From: Solibacillus cecembensis
Lineage (GTDB): Bacteria; Bacillota; Bacilli; Bacillales_A; Planococcaceae
Assembly: GCF_001439635.1 (NCBI RefSeq)
Contig: NZ_LMBZ01000005.1
Coordinates: 4,858 to 68,857, forward strand
Direction: 5' to 3'
Length of the DNA stretch: 64,000 nucleotides
A program made the position numbers and the translations under genes. The notes under the pieces were generated by a model. It saw only the letters and a program-made list of their open reading frames with translations, searched no databases and was not told the origin of the DNA. Below, one piece after another: positions 45,561 to 53,794 of this stretch (positions are counted from its first letter, which is position 1; every line of letters starts with the position of its first letter).

Positions 45561-46415
45561 TTAACTTTTCACGATGTAGCGTTTTTTTAATCTCGTTGAC
45601 ATAAATTCTAACATAACAGCAATGAGAAGAATCGCATACGTAATAAACCCTACTTCTTTCATATCAAAATAGAAACCTGATGCCATGAACAGTTCAAAGC
45701 CGATACCACCAGCACCAGCAACTGCCCCCATTGCTACAGCAACAGTAAAATTCGTTTCAAATCGAAGGAAGGTCCATGATAATAGTGACGTCATAGTAGA
45801 TGGGATGACGGCATTTGTTACGACATGCCACCAGTTCGCACCACTCGCACGTAACGCTTCTATTACGCCAGCATCCAGCTCTTCAATTGACTCCGCAAAA
45901 GCTTTTACTAAAAAGGCAACTGTATGAAGAAGCATCCCTAGTATAGCTGCCTCACTTCCAAGACCTGCTGCAATGGCAAATATGAACACCCATAAAACGG
46001 TCGGGACAGCACGAATGAACGCGATAAAAATGATGATCGTATTAGCTAACGGTTTTGGAGATAAATTTTTTGCCGCAAATAAGGCAATGAATAATGAAAT
46101 GACCGCACCAATGATCGTCGCTAAAAACGCTAACCCTACTGTCAAACCAATTTGATAAATGGCTTCTGCTAAAGTAAAGTTGTTTAAGTTTGCCTGTAAA
46201 AACATAAGTTTCAAATTAGCCAGTGTATCCAAAGTGGCTTGGATCAAGTTAATTTCTTTATAGTCAAACGTTAGAAATCCGTACATCGATAATAAGGTTA
46301 AGACAAGTAACGTCCCTGTCATCACAACTTTCGACTTATTCCAATTTGTTATTTTAATCTTTCCTGATGGCTTCGTTCTTATATCAAAGGTTACACTACT
46401 TTTTACGGTATCCAT
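45561..46415 (-). CDS. phnE2: Phosphonate ABC transporter permease PhnE (second copy)
   Basis: A 284-residue permease with six helices. The cytoplasmic EAA loop reads ALRASGANWWHVVTNAVIP at about 195-213, and FIRAVPTVLWVFIFA is the PhnE family mark. It ends the phn operon. Its start overlaps the stop of the first permease gene (TAATG), so the pair are probably made together and form a heterodimeric channel. Confidence 0.92.
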   Translation of the reverse strand: MDTVKSSVTFDIRTKPSGKIKITNWNKSKVVMTGTLLVLTLLSMYGFLTFDYKEINLIQATLDTLANLKLMFLQANLNNFTLAEAIYQIGLTVGLAFLATIIGAVISLFIALFAAKNLSPKPLANTIIIFIAFIRAVPTVLWVFIFAIAAGLGSEAAILGMLLHTVAFLVKAFAESIEELDAGVIEALRASGANWWHVVTNAVIPSTMTSLLSWTFLRFETNFTVAVAMGAVAGAGGIGFELFMASGFYFDMKEVGFITYAILLIAVMLEFMSTRLKKRYIVKS

Positions 46416-47200
46416 TACAAAATAACCCTCCTAATATAGTTGGAGATCAACTCGATTGAAATGACAACTACTACAATACTTAACGTAATGAGGCTCACAA
46501 CATTATAGTTCATGCTTTTGTAATACAAATCAAAGGCAAAACCGATACCTGTTCCTGTTAAAATTCCGACGAGTGTAGAACTTCTAATATTCGTTTCGAC
46601 CATGAATAAAATCCAGCTAATCATTTGCGGGGAACATTCTGGTAGCACCGCTTTTGACACTACTTGATAATAGTTTGCTCCTGTTGATTGAAGTGCTTCA
46701 ACCGAGCTGTTACTTGTTTCATCAATTGTCTCTGTAAAGACTCGTGTTAAAAATCCTAATGTTGCCAAAAATAAAGCAAAATAACCTGTGAGCGCATTTT
46801 GGCCAAATGATAATAATAAAATTAAAGCCCACGCTACAATCGGGATATTCCGAAATACTGATGCAATAAAGCGGCTCAATGTACTAAAAAAACCATTAAC
46901 TTTCGTCGTTTGTGAGCCTAATAGCGCCAGCAGCAATGCGATGATACTAGCTGTCGTTGTAGCCGTAATCGATAAAAATATTGTTTCTATCAATTTATCT
47001 AGTATAGAAGGCATCTTCTCAAATGATTCACGCGTAATGAGAAGGTTAGAGCCCATCCACCTAAAGGCTTCCGGGACTGAAGAAATCCCTTGTACGAAAC
47101 TAAAATTGGTCAGCTTAGCCGATATGAATGTCATGCAAAGGACAATGAGAGCAAAAATTGTAAATTGACGCTTCTTTTTTCTATATACATCGATTTTCAT
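46415..47200 (-). CDS. phnE1: Phosphonate ABC transporter permease PhnE (first copy)
   Basis: A 261-residue permease with six helices. The EAA loop reads ALQSTGANYYQVVSKAVLPE at about 170-188, and FRNIPIVAWALILLL matches the PhnE mark. It follows phnC by 12 bases. Two different permeases, rather than a PhnE homodimer, are common in Gram-positive phosphonate operons. Confidence 0.92.
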   Translation of the reverse strand: MKIDVYRKKKRQFTIFALIVLCMTFISAKLTNFSFVQGISSVPEAFRWMGSNLLITRESFEKMPSILDKLIETIFLSITATTTASIIALLLALLGSQTTKVNGFFSTLSRFIASVFRNIPIVAWALILLLSFGQNALTGYFALFLATLGFLTRVFTETIDETSNSSVEALQSTGANYYQVVSKAVLPECSPQMISWILFMVETNIRSSTLVGILTGTGIGFAFDLYYKSMNYNVVSLITLSIVVVVISIELISNYIRRVIL

Positions 47201-47212
47201 TCATTTTCACTC

Positions 47213-47977
47213 CTATGCCAAGATGAGATTTTCAGCTTCTGATCCATATATTTGATGGATATTAGTTGTTGTTAGTTCTTGAGGAGCCCCATCATAAACA
47301 ATTTGACCGCCATTTAGCCCAATAATTCGCTCAGAATAATGTTTCGCCACATCGACTTGATGCAAATTTACAATACATGTAATACGTAGTTCTTGTGATA
47401 TATTTTTCAAATGATCCATAATTACTTTAGAGGAATTTGGATCGAGGGAAGCAATCGGTTCGTCACAAAGCAATATTTTTGGTTGCTGAATTAGCGCACG
47501 TGCAATACCTACCCGCTGCTTTTGACCTCCACTCAAATGGTCGCATCTTTTGTAAGCATGTTCCCTCATTCCCAACTTCTCTAACAGATGAAATGCCTCT
47601 TTTTTCTCTTCTTCTGTAAAACGAGTCATGATACCTTGTAAAGTCGTTTTATAGCCCAATCTACCATGTAATACATTTTCAATGACCGTTAAACGTGACA
47701 CCAAATTATAGTGTTGGAAAATCATCCCGATTTGCGTACGATATTTGCGTAAATCTTTTTTAGACAAGGACATAATATCAGTATTATGAAAAAGGATTTC
47801 ACCGCTTGAAAAATCAACCATACGATTAATACAACGAAGCAATGTCGACTTTCCAGCACCAGATGGACCAATGATGGAAATAAATTCTCCTCCATTTACA
47901 TCAAAGCTAATCCCCGACAAAACTTTTTTATCTTTTTCATACTGTTTCGTAATATTTTTCACTTCTAATAAAGGCAT
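47213..47977 (-). CDS. phnC: Phosphonate ABC transporter ATPase PhnC
   Basis: A 254-residue ATPase. Walker A is GPSGAGKST at about 36. The Q-loop is MIFQHYNLVSRLTVIENVLHGRLG, whose LVxRLxVxxNVLxGRLG phrase marks PhnC. The signature LSGGQKQRV is at about 147, and Walker B is ILLCDEPIASLD at about 165. It powers uptake through the two PhnE permeases with PhnD as the binding protein. It lies 102 bases after phnD. Confidence 0.95.
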   Translation of the reverse strand: MPLLEVKNITKQYEKDKKVLSGISFDVNGGEFISIIGPSGAGKSTLLRCINRMVDFSSGEILFHNTDIMSLSKKDLRKYRTQIGMIFQHYNLVSRLTVIENVLHGRLGYKTTLQGIMTRFTEEEKKEAFHLLEKLGMREHAYKRCDHLSGGQKQRVGIARALIQQPKILLCDEPIASLDPNSSKVIMDHLKNISQELRITCIVNLHQVDVAKHYSERIIGLNGGQIVYDGAPQELTTTNIHQIYGSEAENLILA

Positions 47978-48079
47978 GCTAAAAACTCCTCAAATCAGAT
48001 TTTCATTTCAAGCAAAGGAGCGCTCTACATCGTTAAGCTACCTGATGAATACGCCCCTTTGAAAAAGTTCTTCTATTGA

Positions 48080-49105
48080 TTATTTTGAAAGTTCGCGAAT
48101 TGGATTAAACCAAGCATCTTCTGCAACGATAAAACGTTCTTCCGCTGTCTTTTTAAAGAGACCCGAAACATCAGATCCTTCAGGCACGAAAATCTTTTCA
48201 TTGTTTCCAACTACATCAGATGTTAAAGCATCTTGGATTTTCTTTAAATCTTCCTCACCTAGTGTTTCTGTATTTGCTACAAATGGAGAATTTAATACAG
48301 GTGTTACGCTAATTAATGTAAATTCTTCTCCTGGTAATTTATTAAATGGCTCTGCAGCATCTTGTCTCACTTTATAAGTTGCACCGACACTATTTGCATC
48401 TCCATCAGCTAACTCAATGTAGTTCCCTACACATGTATCACAAAATGCTGCAACATCCGCGCGCTCACTTAATAAGTTAATAGCAGATCCTTGATGTGAG
48501 TCCCCATATAAAACCTCTTTAAAGAATTTGTCGCCTTCCATCAAATCTTCCGCAGTTAAGTCTTTCCACTGTTCTTCTTTTGAAAAGTGAGAGATAATAC
48601 TACTTGATGGCACTTTAAATCCTGAAGTTGAGCTACTTGATACGAATGAGAATTTAGAATTTTCAATATTATCAATCGAAAATTCACCATTTGTCTTATA
48701 TTTCTCAGTATCTGCTTGTCGAGCTGCTAACCAACTATAATAAACAGCATCCTCTAATGTACCCGATATTCCACTTGGCACAACAACTGGTTCAACTGTT
48801 TCACTTTTATTTTTTGCTTCAATATAACCTTGAGCTCCCATGAAAGCGAGTTGTGCTTTACCACCAGCAATTGATTCAATGGCTACTGCATAATCCGTCG
48901 TTAATTTATGCTCGACTTTCTTTCCTGTAGCTTCTTCTATCACTTTGCCAATCTCATCACGTGCAGCTTTTAAGTCATTTCCAGATTCGTTCGGGTACCA
49001 TACCATTGTAATATCCTTAGAGCTAGCTGATTTTTCATTCGAACAAGCACCTAAAATAGTAGCTAAAAGAAGTAACATCGCAATTGATAAAAGTGATTTT
49101 TTCAT
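48080..49105 (-). CDS. phnD: Phosphonate-binding lipoprotein PhnD
   Basis: A 341-residue periplasmic-binding-type lipoprotein. The signal peptide ends in the lipobox LGACSNE (cysteine about 20). The phrases TMVWYPNESGNDLKAARDEIGKVIEEATGKKVE and AFMGAQGYI match the PhnD family in short parts such as LAFMGAQGYIEA. It sits on the outer face and hands phosphonate, or possibly phosphate/phosphite esters, to PhnCE. The ATG at 49105 follows AGGGAGAG; the longer upstream frame lies inside the PHP gene. The family includes phosphite binders, so the ligand is inferred from the operon. Confidence 0.93.
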   Translation of the reverse strand: MKKSLLSIAMLLLLATILGACSNEKSASSKDITMVWYPNESGNDLKAARDEIGKVIEEATGKKVEHKLTTDYAVAIESIAGGKAQLAFMGAQGYIEAKNKSETVEPVVVPSGISGTLEDAVYYSWLAARQADTEKYKTNGEFSIDNIENSKFSFVSSSSTSGFKVPSSSIISHFSKEEQWKDLTAEDLMEGDKFFKEVLYGDSHQGSAINLLSERADVAAFCDTCVGNYIELADGDANSVGATYKVRQDAAEPFNKLPGEEFTLISVTPVLNSPFVANTETLGEEDLKKIQDALTSDVVGNNEKIFVPEGSDVSGLFKKTAEERFIVAEDAWFNPIRELSK

Positions 49106-49136
49106 TAGACTCTCCCTCAATAGTGTAGTTTGTTTT

Positions 49137-49958
49137 TTAGACAATCGACATAAACTTTTGCACCGCATCTGCTGGGCAAGTGACTTCTCCAATTTGAATA
49201 GCCGTTCCAAAATTTCCGTGAAAATCGCTGCCACCTGTTAAAAATAGGCTAAATTCCTTTGCATATGCCTCTACTTTTTTCATATCTTCCTTTGAATGAT
49301 CAAAATGATTCCGTTCAATTCCATCCAGACCATTTTGTACAAGCTCTGGAATGAGATCAAATGAATTGAGCTGACCAGGATGAGCTAAAACTGCCAATCC
49401 TCCATCTTTCTTAATGGCCTGTACCGCTTCAATCGCATCGACGTATTCAATATCTCGTGCACAAATGCCATCGCCTTTAAATAGCGCTTTATATAATCGT
49501 TTATACGCTGGCGTCGTGAAATGCGCAGTCGTTAAGCATGCCATCATATGCTGTTTATATATAATGCCTCCTGGAGATGCATTCTTTACTACTTCTTCAC
49601 AAGTAATCTCATAACCGTTCGCCTGCAGCTGTTCAATTTGCCAAAGAGAGTTTGCATGTCTTCGCTGTAAGAGCGGCTCACAAAGCTGTTGAATATGCTT
49701 TGCATCTTTTTGAAATCCATAGCCTAAAATATGCACTTTGCGATTTCTTTTGAAGTCATAAGCGGATATTTCTATTGCTGGAATAACTGTAATTCCTCTT
49801 TGATTTCCAGCTTGCCTGGCATGTTCAATTCCCCGAATTGTGTCATGATCCACAAGCCCAATAAGCGAAACACCCTTTTTACTAGCCATTTCCATAATTT
49901 CTTCCACTGTATTTGAACCATCGGAATAATTGGAATGAATATGTAAATCGGCTATCAT
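49137..49958 (-). CDS. PHP-family phosphoesterase, probable PhnPP-type cyclic ribose phosphatase
   Basis: A 273-residue PHP-domain hydrolase. The metal-binding motifs are clear: DLHIHSNYSDG at residues 4-14, GLVDHDTI near 36-43, the glutamate in PAIEIS (about 60), HPGQ (about 187), and GSDFHG (about 243-248). It is coupled to phnL by an ATGA overlap and precedes phnD. A PHP enzyme from an Eggerthella phn locus (PhnPP) splits the C-P lyase product 5-phosphoribose 1,2-cyclic phosphate in two steps to ribose 5-phosphate and phosphate. The same role here is inferred from family and position, and is supported by the lack of phnP and phnN. Confidence 0.85.
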   Translation of the reverse strand: MIADLHIHSNYSDGSNTVEEIMEMASKKGVSLIGLVDHDTIRGIEHARQAGNQRGITVIPAIEISAYDFKRNRKVHILGYGFQKDAKHIQQLCEPLLQRRHANSLWQIEQLQANGYEITCEEVVKNASPGGIIYKQHMMACLTTAHFTTPAYKRLYKALFKGDGICARDIEYVDAIEAVQAIKKDGGLAVLAHPGQLNSFDLIPELVQNGLDGIERNHFDHSKEDMKKVEAYAKEFSLFLTGGSDFHGNFGTAIQIGEVTCPADAVQKFMSIV

Positions 49959-50665
49959 ACGATTTCTCCTTCCAAACACTTTCCTTGTTGAAAATCAAAT
50001 ACTTTATCACAAAGCCCGTCCATAAATTGCAAATCATGAAAAATACCGATGAGCGTTGTTCCTTCTTGCTTCAGCTTTTCAATCGCCTCACGAACCTTCA
50101 CTTTTGAGGCATCATCTAAGCTAGCAGTCGGCTCATCTAGTAATAATAGACGAGGTTTTTTGACAATTGCGCTCGCTATATTAAGCCTTAACTTTTCACC
50201 GCCTGAAAACGTAACAGGATAGTTATCCCAAAGCTCTGGGTCTAAATCAAAATGACGAAGTGCTTCTTCCGCAACTTGCTTTGCTTCCTGACGTGATTTT
50301 CCCATTTCAATAACTGAGTTTTCGACAATTGCACGTGCTGTGGTTCTTGGCATCACACTTAAAAACTGTGAAACATAGCCAATTTCATATTTACGTAAAT
50401 AGATCATTTCCCTTTCCGCAGCACACATTAAATCCATTTTTCCAAACTGCTTTGAGTGGTAGATGATTTCGCCTTCTTCTGGCAAATATGTTCGGTAAAT
50501 CATTTTCAAAATGGTCGATTTCCCACTACCACTTTTTCCGACAATCCCAATAAATTGTCCTTCATCTAACGAAAAATTAATATCCTTCACTGCATGTATC
50601 GTCTTGTCCAAATGATGAATGGTGAACGATTTATTTAATGCTTTTACTTCTAGTAATTGAGCCAT
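49955..50665 (-). CDS. phnL: C-P lyase system ATP-binding protein PhnL
   Basis: A 236-residue ABC-type ATPase. Walker A is GKSGSGKST at about 43, then GYVSQFLSVMPRTTA, which is characteristic of PhnL. The signature FSGGEKLRLNIA is at about 150, and Walker B is LLLLDEPTASLDD. PhnL acts with PhnG-H-I to attach phosphonate to ribose triphosphate; it is not part of a transporter. It is separated from phnM by repeat copy R7, so it begins the second half of the operon. The ATG follows AGGTAGG. Confidence 0.93.
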   Translation of the reverse strand: MAQLLEVKALNKSFTIHHLDKTIHAVKDINFSLDEGQFIGIVGKSGSGKSTILKMIYRTYLPEEGEIIYHSKQFGKMDLMCAAEREMIYLRKYEIGYVSQFLSVMPRTTARAIVENSVIEMGKSRQEAKQVAEEALRHFDLDPELWDNYPVTFSGGEKLRLNIASAIVKKPRLLLLDEPTASLDDASKVKVREAIEKLKQEGTTLIGIFHDLQFMDGLCDKVFDFQQGKCLEGEIV

Positions 50666-50696
50666 TAAATCCTACCTCCCATCTTAATTTTTTAAT

Positions 50697-50886
50697 CAAT
50701 TACGTCTCGGCGTAATTGCGTCCAGATTTTTTCGAGCTCGCTCGAAAAGCTCCCCATAAAAATCTGTGACATCCGCCGGGGCTTAACTTGATTCAGCAGG
50801 GATTTGAACCTCCACTGAATAGAATTGCATTTTTGGCATTCATCGCCCACTTATAGAAGTAGGAGATGAATGCTGAATCAAGTTAA
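50697..50886 (+). repeat. Dispersed palindromic repeat, copy R7 (complete long form)
   Basis: The most complete copy. It runs CAATTACGTC-TC-GGCGTAATTG, CAGATTTTTTCGAGCTCGCT, AAAAATCTGTGACATCCGCC, then GGGGC. The end module is bounded by TTAACTTGATTCAGC and GCTGAATCAAGTTAA and contains the hairpin GCATTCAT...ATGAATGC. It fills the phnM-phnL gap. Its last bases encode the final residues QLT and the TGA stop of phnM. Confidence 0.9.
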
Positions 50887-52080
50887 CTGCATATGACTTT
50901 TTGTTGACCGATAGTTCGTCCTTGTTATGAGCTTTCCATCCACAAAGGTAGCCGTAACTATAGGGAAGCCATCATCCATTTTTTCAATAACGATGATATC
51001 TGCCTTTTTCCCTTCCTTGATCGAGCCAATTTGATTGTCAACTTGCACTGCTTTTGCAGGATTTAATGTGACGAGCTGAAACATTTCATGTAAATCTTGT
51101 TCACCCTCTTCACTTAATTTAAAAAGGGAATGTAGTAAGGCTGGTGGATAATAGTCACTGCATAAAATAGTAATGGCGTTTTCTCGAATGGCTTCTGTCG
51201 CACATAAATTTCCTGAATGTGACCCACCTAACATAACATTCGGCGCTCCAGCAATTGTCCATAATCCCAGTTCTCTTGCTTTTTTGGCTACTTCAAGCGT
51301 CGTTGGAAACTCGCTAATTGTCGTGCCGAAACTTTTCACTAACGATAGTTTTTCAATTTCATCATCGTCATGGGATGCAACCGCGATATTTTTTTCAATC
51401 GCGATTTGGCTAATTTCTTTTATTTGGTCCAACGTAATTTTGTCTTTTTTCGTGCTATTTGAGATGATTTCTTCAACCGCAACATCAGAAATATTGTTGT
51501 AACCTTTTATTGTATTACGATACACTTCTAAATTTCGATACTGCCCTTGCCCAGGTGTATGATCCATGAATGAAATCAAATGAACTTTTTCATCTTTAAT
51601 ATTTTGAATAAATTTATCAACTTCTTCTATATTGTCTATTTCAAATCTTGCATGCATCCGATTGCGAATCAAATGCTGACTTGTATGCGTTTCATTAATG
51701 ACATCAATTAGACGGTTTACATTTTGCGGATTGCGAATGGGTTTATGGCTAAAACCATCATCTTTATAAATGGAAAGTGAATGATAAATTGTTGTAATGC
51801 CGTGACTAATTAAAATTCGCTCTGCTTCACGAATGCCCATATTAAAATCCATTAAACTCGTAGGTCGTGGCGAAACAATACTTTCTATATAATCCGAATG
51901 AATATCTACAAAACCTGGTGAAATATATCCGCCATTTGCATCGATTCGTTCATATCCAATATATTGTGAAAGTTCCGTTTCTGGAATGATAGCTGAAATG
52001 CAATCATTTTCAATCACAACTGCATGATGATACACTATTTTATCTTCCAAAATAATTTGCCCGTTCGTTAATAAGTACAC
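50878..52080 (-). CDS. phnM: Ribose-1-methylphosphonate 5-triphosphate diphosphatase PhnM
   Basis: A 400-residue amidohydrolase-superfamily enzyme. It removes pyrophosphate from alpha-D-ribose 1-methylphosphonate 5-triphosphate, the step before C-P cleavage. PGFVDIHSDYIE near residues 55-66 carries the metal-binding His-Asp pair. FMDHTPGQGQY lies at about 175-185. HDDDEIEK, at about 242, and later ILCSDYYP, at about 315, supply further ligands. The GTG start follows GGAGGGG. The last residues and the stop codon lie in repeat R7, so the original C-terminus may have been changed by the insertion. Confidence 0.93.
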   Translation of the reverse strand: MYLLTNGQIILEDKIVYHHAVVIENDCISAIIPETELSQYIGYERIDANGGYISPGFVDIHSDYIESIVSPRPTSLMDFNMGIREAERILISHGITTIYHSLSIYKDDGFSHKPIRNPQNVNRLIDVINETHTSQHLIRNRMHARFEIDNIEEVDKFIQNIKDEKVHLISFMDHTPGQGQYRNLEVYRNTIKGYNNISDVAVEEIISNSTKKDKITLDQIKEISQIAIEKNIAVASHDDDEIEKLSLVKSFGTTISEFPTTLEVAKKARELGLWTIAGAPNVMLGGSHSGNLCATEAIRENAITILCSDYYPPALLHSLFKLSEEGEQDLHEMFQLVTLNPAKAVQVDNQIGSIKEGKKADIIVIEKMDDGFPIVTATFVDGKLITRTNYRSTKSHMQLT

Positions 52081-52092
52081 AAAACCCCTCCG

Positions 52093-52932
52093 TTAAATGA
52101 GCGAATACACAAGCTGCTGCGTGTAGGCATGCTGTGGATTTTCGAGTATTTGATCAGTCAATCCTTGTTCAATAATCCTTCCATCGAGCATGACCATCGT
52201 ACGATCCGCTAACATGCGAATGACTGCTAAATCATGTGAAACAACAATCATACTAATGCCCAGTTCTTGTTGAATCGTCTTAATTAAATCTAAAACACTT
52301 GCCTGAACGGATAAGTCTAAACCTGTCGTCACTTCATCCAACAATAAAATAGGCGGATGATTCGATAAAGCTTTGGCGATTTGGACGCGTTGTTGCATAC
52401 CACCAGAAAACTTTTTTGGTTCATCTTTCATTCGTGCAATTGGAATATGGACATGTTCTAAAAGCACTTTGGAACGGTTTTCCATTCGATTTACGTTACG
52501 ATCACCTGCTGCAATCATTTTTTCAGCAATATTTCCTACTGATGAAAAGTCCATTTTTAAACCTAATACTGGATTTTGATAGACCATCCCTAATATCGTA
52601 TTGCGAATATGGCGCAACTTTTGTGAAGACTCTTGAAAAACATTCGTTTCCCCTTCTTCATAGCAGCTAATATACGCCTCACCGGAACTTACTTCTTCGT
52701 CGAAATAGAGACATTTCATCATTGTCGACTTGCCACTTCCACTTTCACCAACTACGCCTAAAATTTCACCAGGGTAAACGTCAAACGATAAATCATTACA
52801 TGCAAACACTGTCCCGCACTCCGGACAACGGTTTTTCTCTAAAGCAACTTCATGATTATGACTACAAACAGCACAGCCCGGACCATATTGCTTTTTCAAA
52901 TTCACCACATGCAAAATAGGTTTATCATGCAT
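52093..52932 (-). CDS. phnK: C-P lyase complex ATPase PhnK with a zinc-knuckle-like insertion
   Basis: A 279-residue ABC ATPase that docks on the C-P lyase core complex. Walker A is GESGSGKST at about 62-70, the signature FSGGMQQRVQIAKA is at about 170, and ILLLDEVTTGLD is Walker B. The LTDxxLxxPxHxYTQ end is typical of PhnK. Between the first strand and Walker A it has an extra segment of about 25-30 residues with Cys20, Cys23, Cys36, Cys39 and Cys45 (CAVC, CPEC, AC). E. coli PhnK lacks this. It probably binds zinc or a metal cluster. The ATG at 52932 overlaps phnJ by eight bases. Confidence 0.92.
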   Translation of the reverse strand: MHDKPILHVVNLKKQYGPGCAVCSHNHEVALEKNRCPECGTVFACNDLSFDVYPGEILGVVGESGSGKSTMMKCLYFDEEVSSGEAYISCYEEGETNVFQESSQKLRHIRNTILGMVYQNPVLGLKMDFSSVGNIAEKMIAAGDRNVNRMENRSKVLLEHVHIPIARMKDEPKKFSGGMQQRVQIAKALSNHPPILLLDEVTTGLDLSVQASVLDLIKTIQQELGISMIVVSHDLAVIRMLADRTMVMLDGRIIEQGLTDQILENPQHAYTQQLVYSLI

Positions 52933-53794
52933 TTCCAATTCCCACCTCTACTACTTTCTCTTTCTCGTTCAATGTTGCAAGACAGTTACTCGTATCATTA
53001 CATTGGTAATAAGTAACATTCGTTTCTTCATTCACCAATTCATCTAAAAATACATCCGTGGAGTGGCATAAGCTACAATGCTTCCCTGCAAAAGATTCCA
53101 CCTCCATCGCATAATCCTCAAATGCTAATGAAGTGACCTTCGTATAAGGCGGAACAGCGTAAATTTTCTTTTCGCGACCTGCTCCTAGTAATATGAGTGC
53201 TTTTGAATCATTCATTTTGATATTATCAAACCTCGGAATCGGGCTAGGTGCCATCACATAACGATCATGAACAAACACTGGATGGTCTGCATATGTTGCT
53301 GTTTTTCCGTACTTCATAATTTGTTCAAATAGCATAAGCCATGCACCGCTATATTCTTTTTCGCCATGTAATTGCTTCGTTTTCATTTCACTCGGCTCTA
53401 CTAAACGAAGCGGTTCAGGAATCGGAACTTGCAATACAATAATCTGCTTTTCTGTAACAGGTACTTCAGGAATTCGATGCCTTGATTGAATAATTGTGGC
53501 GTCCTCTGTTTCCGTTGTTGTTTCTACCCCCGTTGTGTGATGCACAAGCTTTTTTATATTGACCGCATTAACTGATTCATCTGCCCCTTGATCAATGACT
53601 TTTAATACATCTTCCTTTCCAATAATTGAAAGGGTAAGTTGTAGTCCTCCCGTCCCCCAGCCGCGTGCAATCGGCATTTCCCGCGATGCAAACGGCACTT
53701 GATAGCCAGGGATGGCAACTGCTTTTAAAGTAGCCCGTCTGATTTCTTTTTTTGAACCTTCATCCATTAGTGCAAAATGAGTTTTATTTTTCAT
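52925..53794 (-). CDS. phnJ: C-P lyase PhnJ (radical SAM)
   Basis: The 289-residue catalytic subunit that breaks the carbon-phosphorus bond, releasing for example methane from methylphosphonate. Four cysteines at 240, 243, 265 and 271 have the same spacing as E. coli PhnJ Cys241, 244, 266 and 272, which hold the 4Fe-4S cluster and the active thiol. IPGYQVPF contains Gly30, matching the E. coli glycyl radical residue 32, and GWGTGGLQLT follows. The ATG overlaps phnI by 11 bases. All key residues are present, so it should be active. Confidence 0.96.
   Translation of the reverse strand: MKNKTHFALMDEGSKKEIRRATLKAVAIPGYQVPFASREMPIARGWGTGGLQLTLSIIGKEDVLKVIDQGADESVNAVNIKKLVHHTTGVETTTETEDATIIQSRHRIPEVPVTEKQIIVLQVPIPEPLRLVEPSEMKTKQLHGEKEYSGAWLMLFEQIMKYGKTATYADHPVFVHDRYVMAPSPIPRFDNIKMNDSKALILLGAGREKKIYAVPPYTKVTSLAFEDYAMEVESFAGKHCSLCHSTDVFLDELVNEETNVTYYQCNDTSNCLATLNEKEKVVEVGIGNA

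Noticed and set aside
45561..47200. One PhnE gene split by a frameshift
   Set aside because: Each of the two genes encodes a complete six-helix permease with its own EAA loop and ribosome site, so they are two paralogues.
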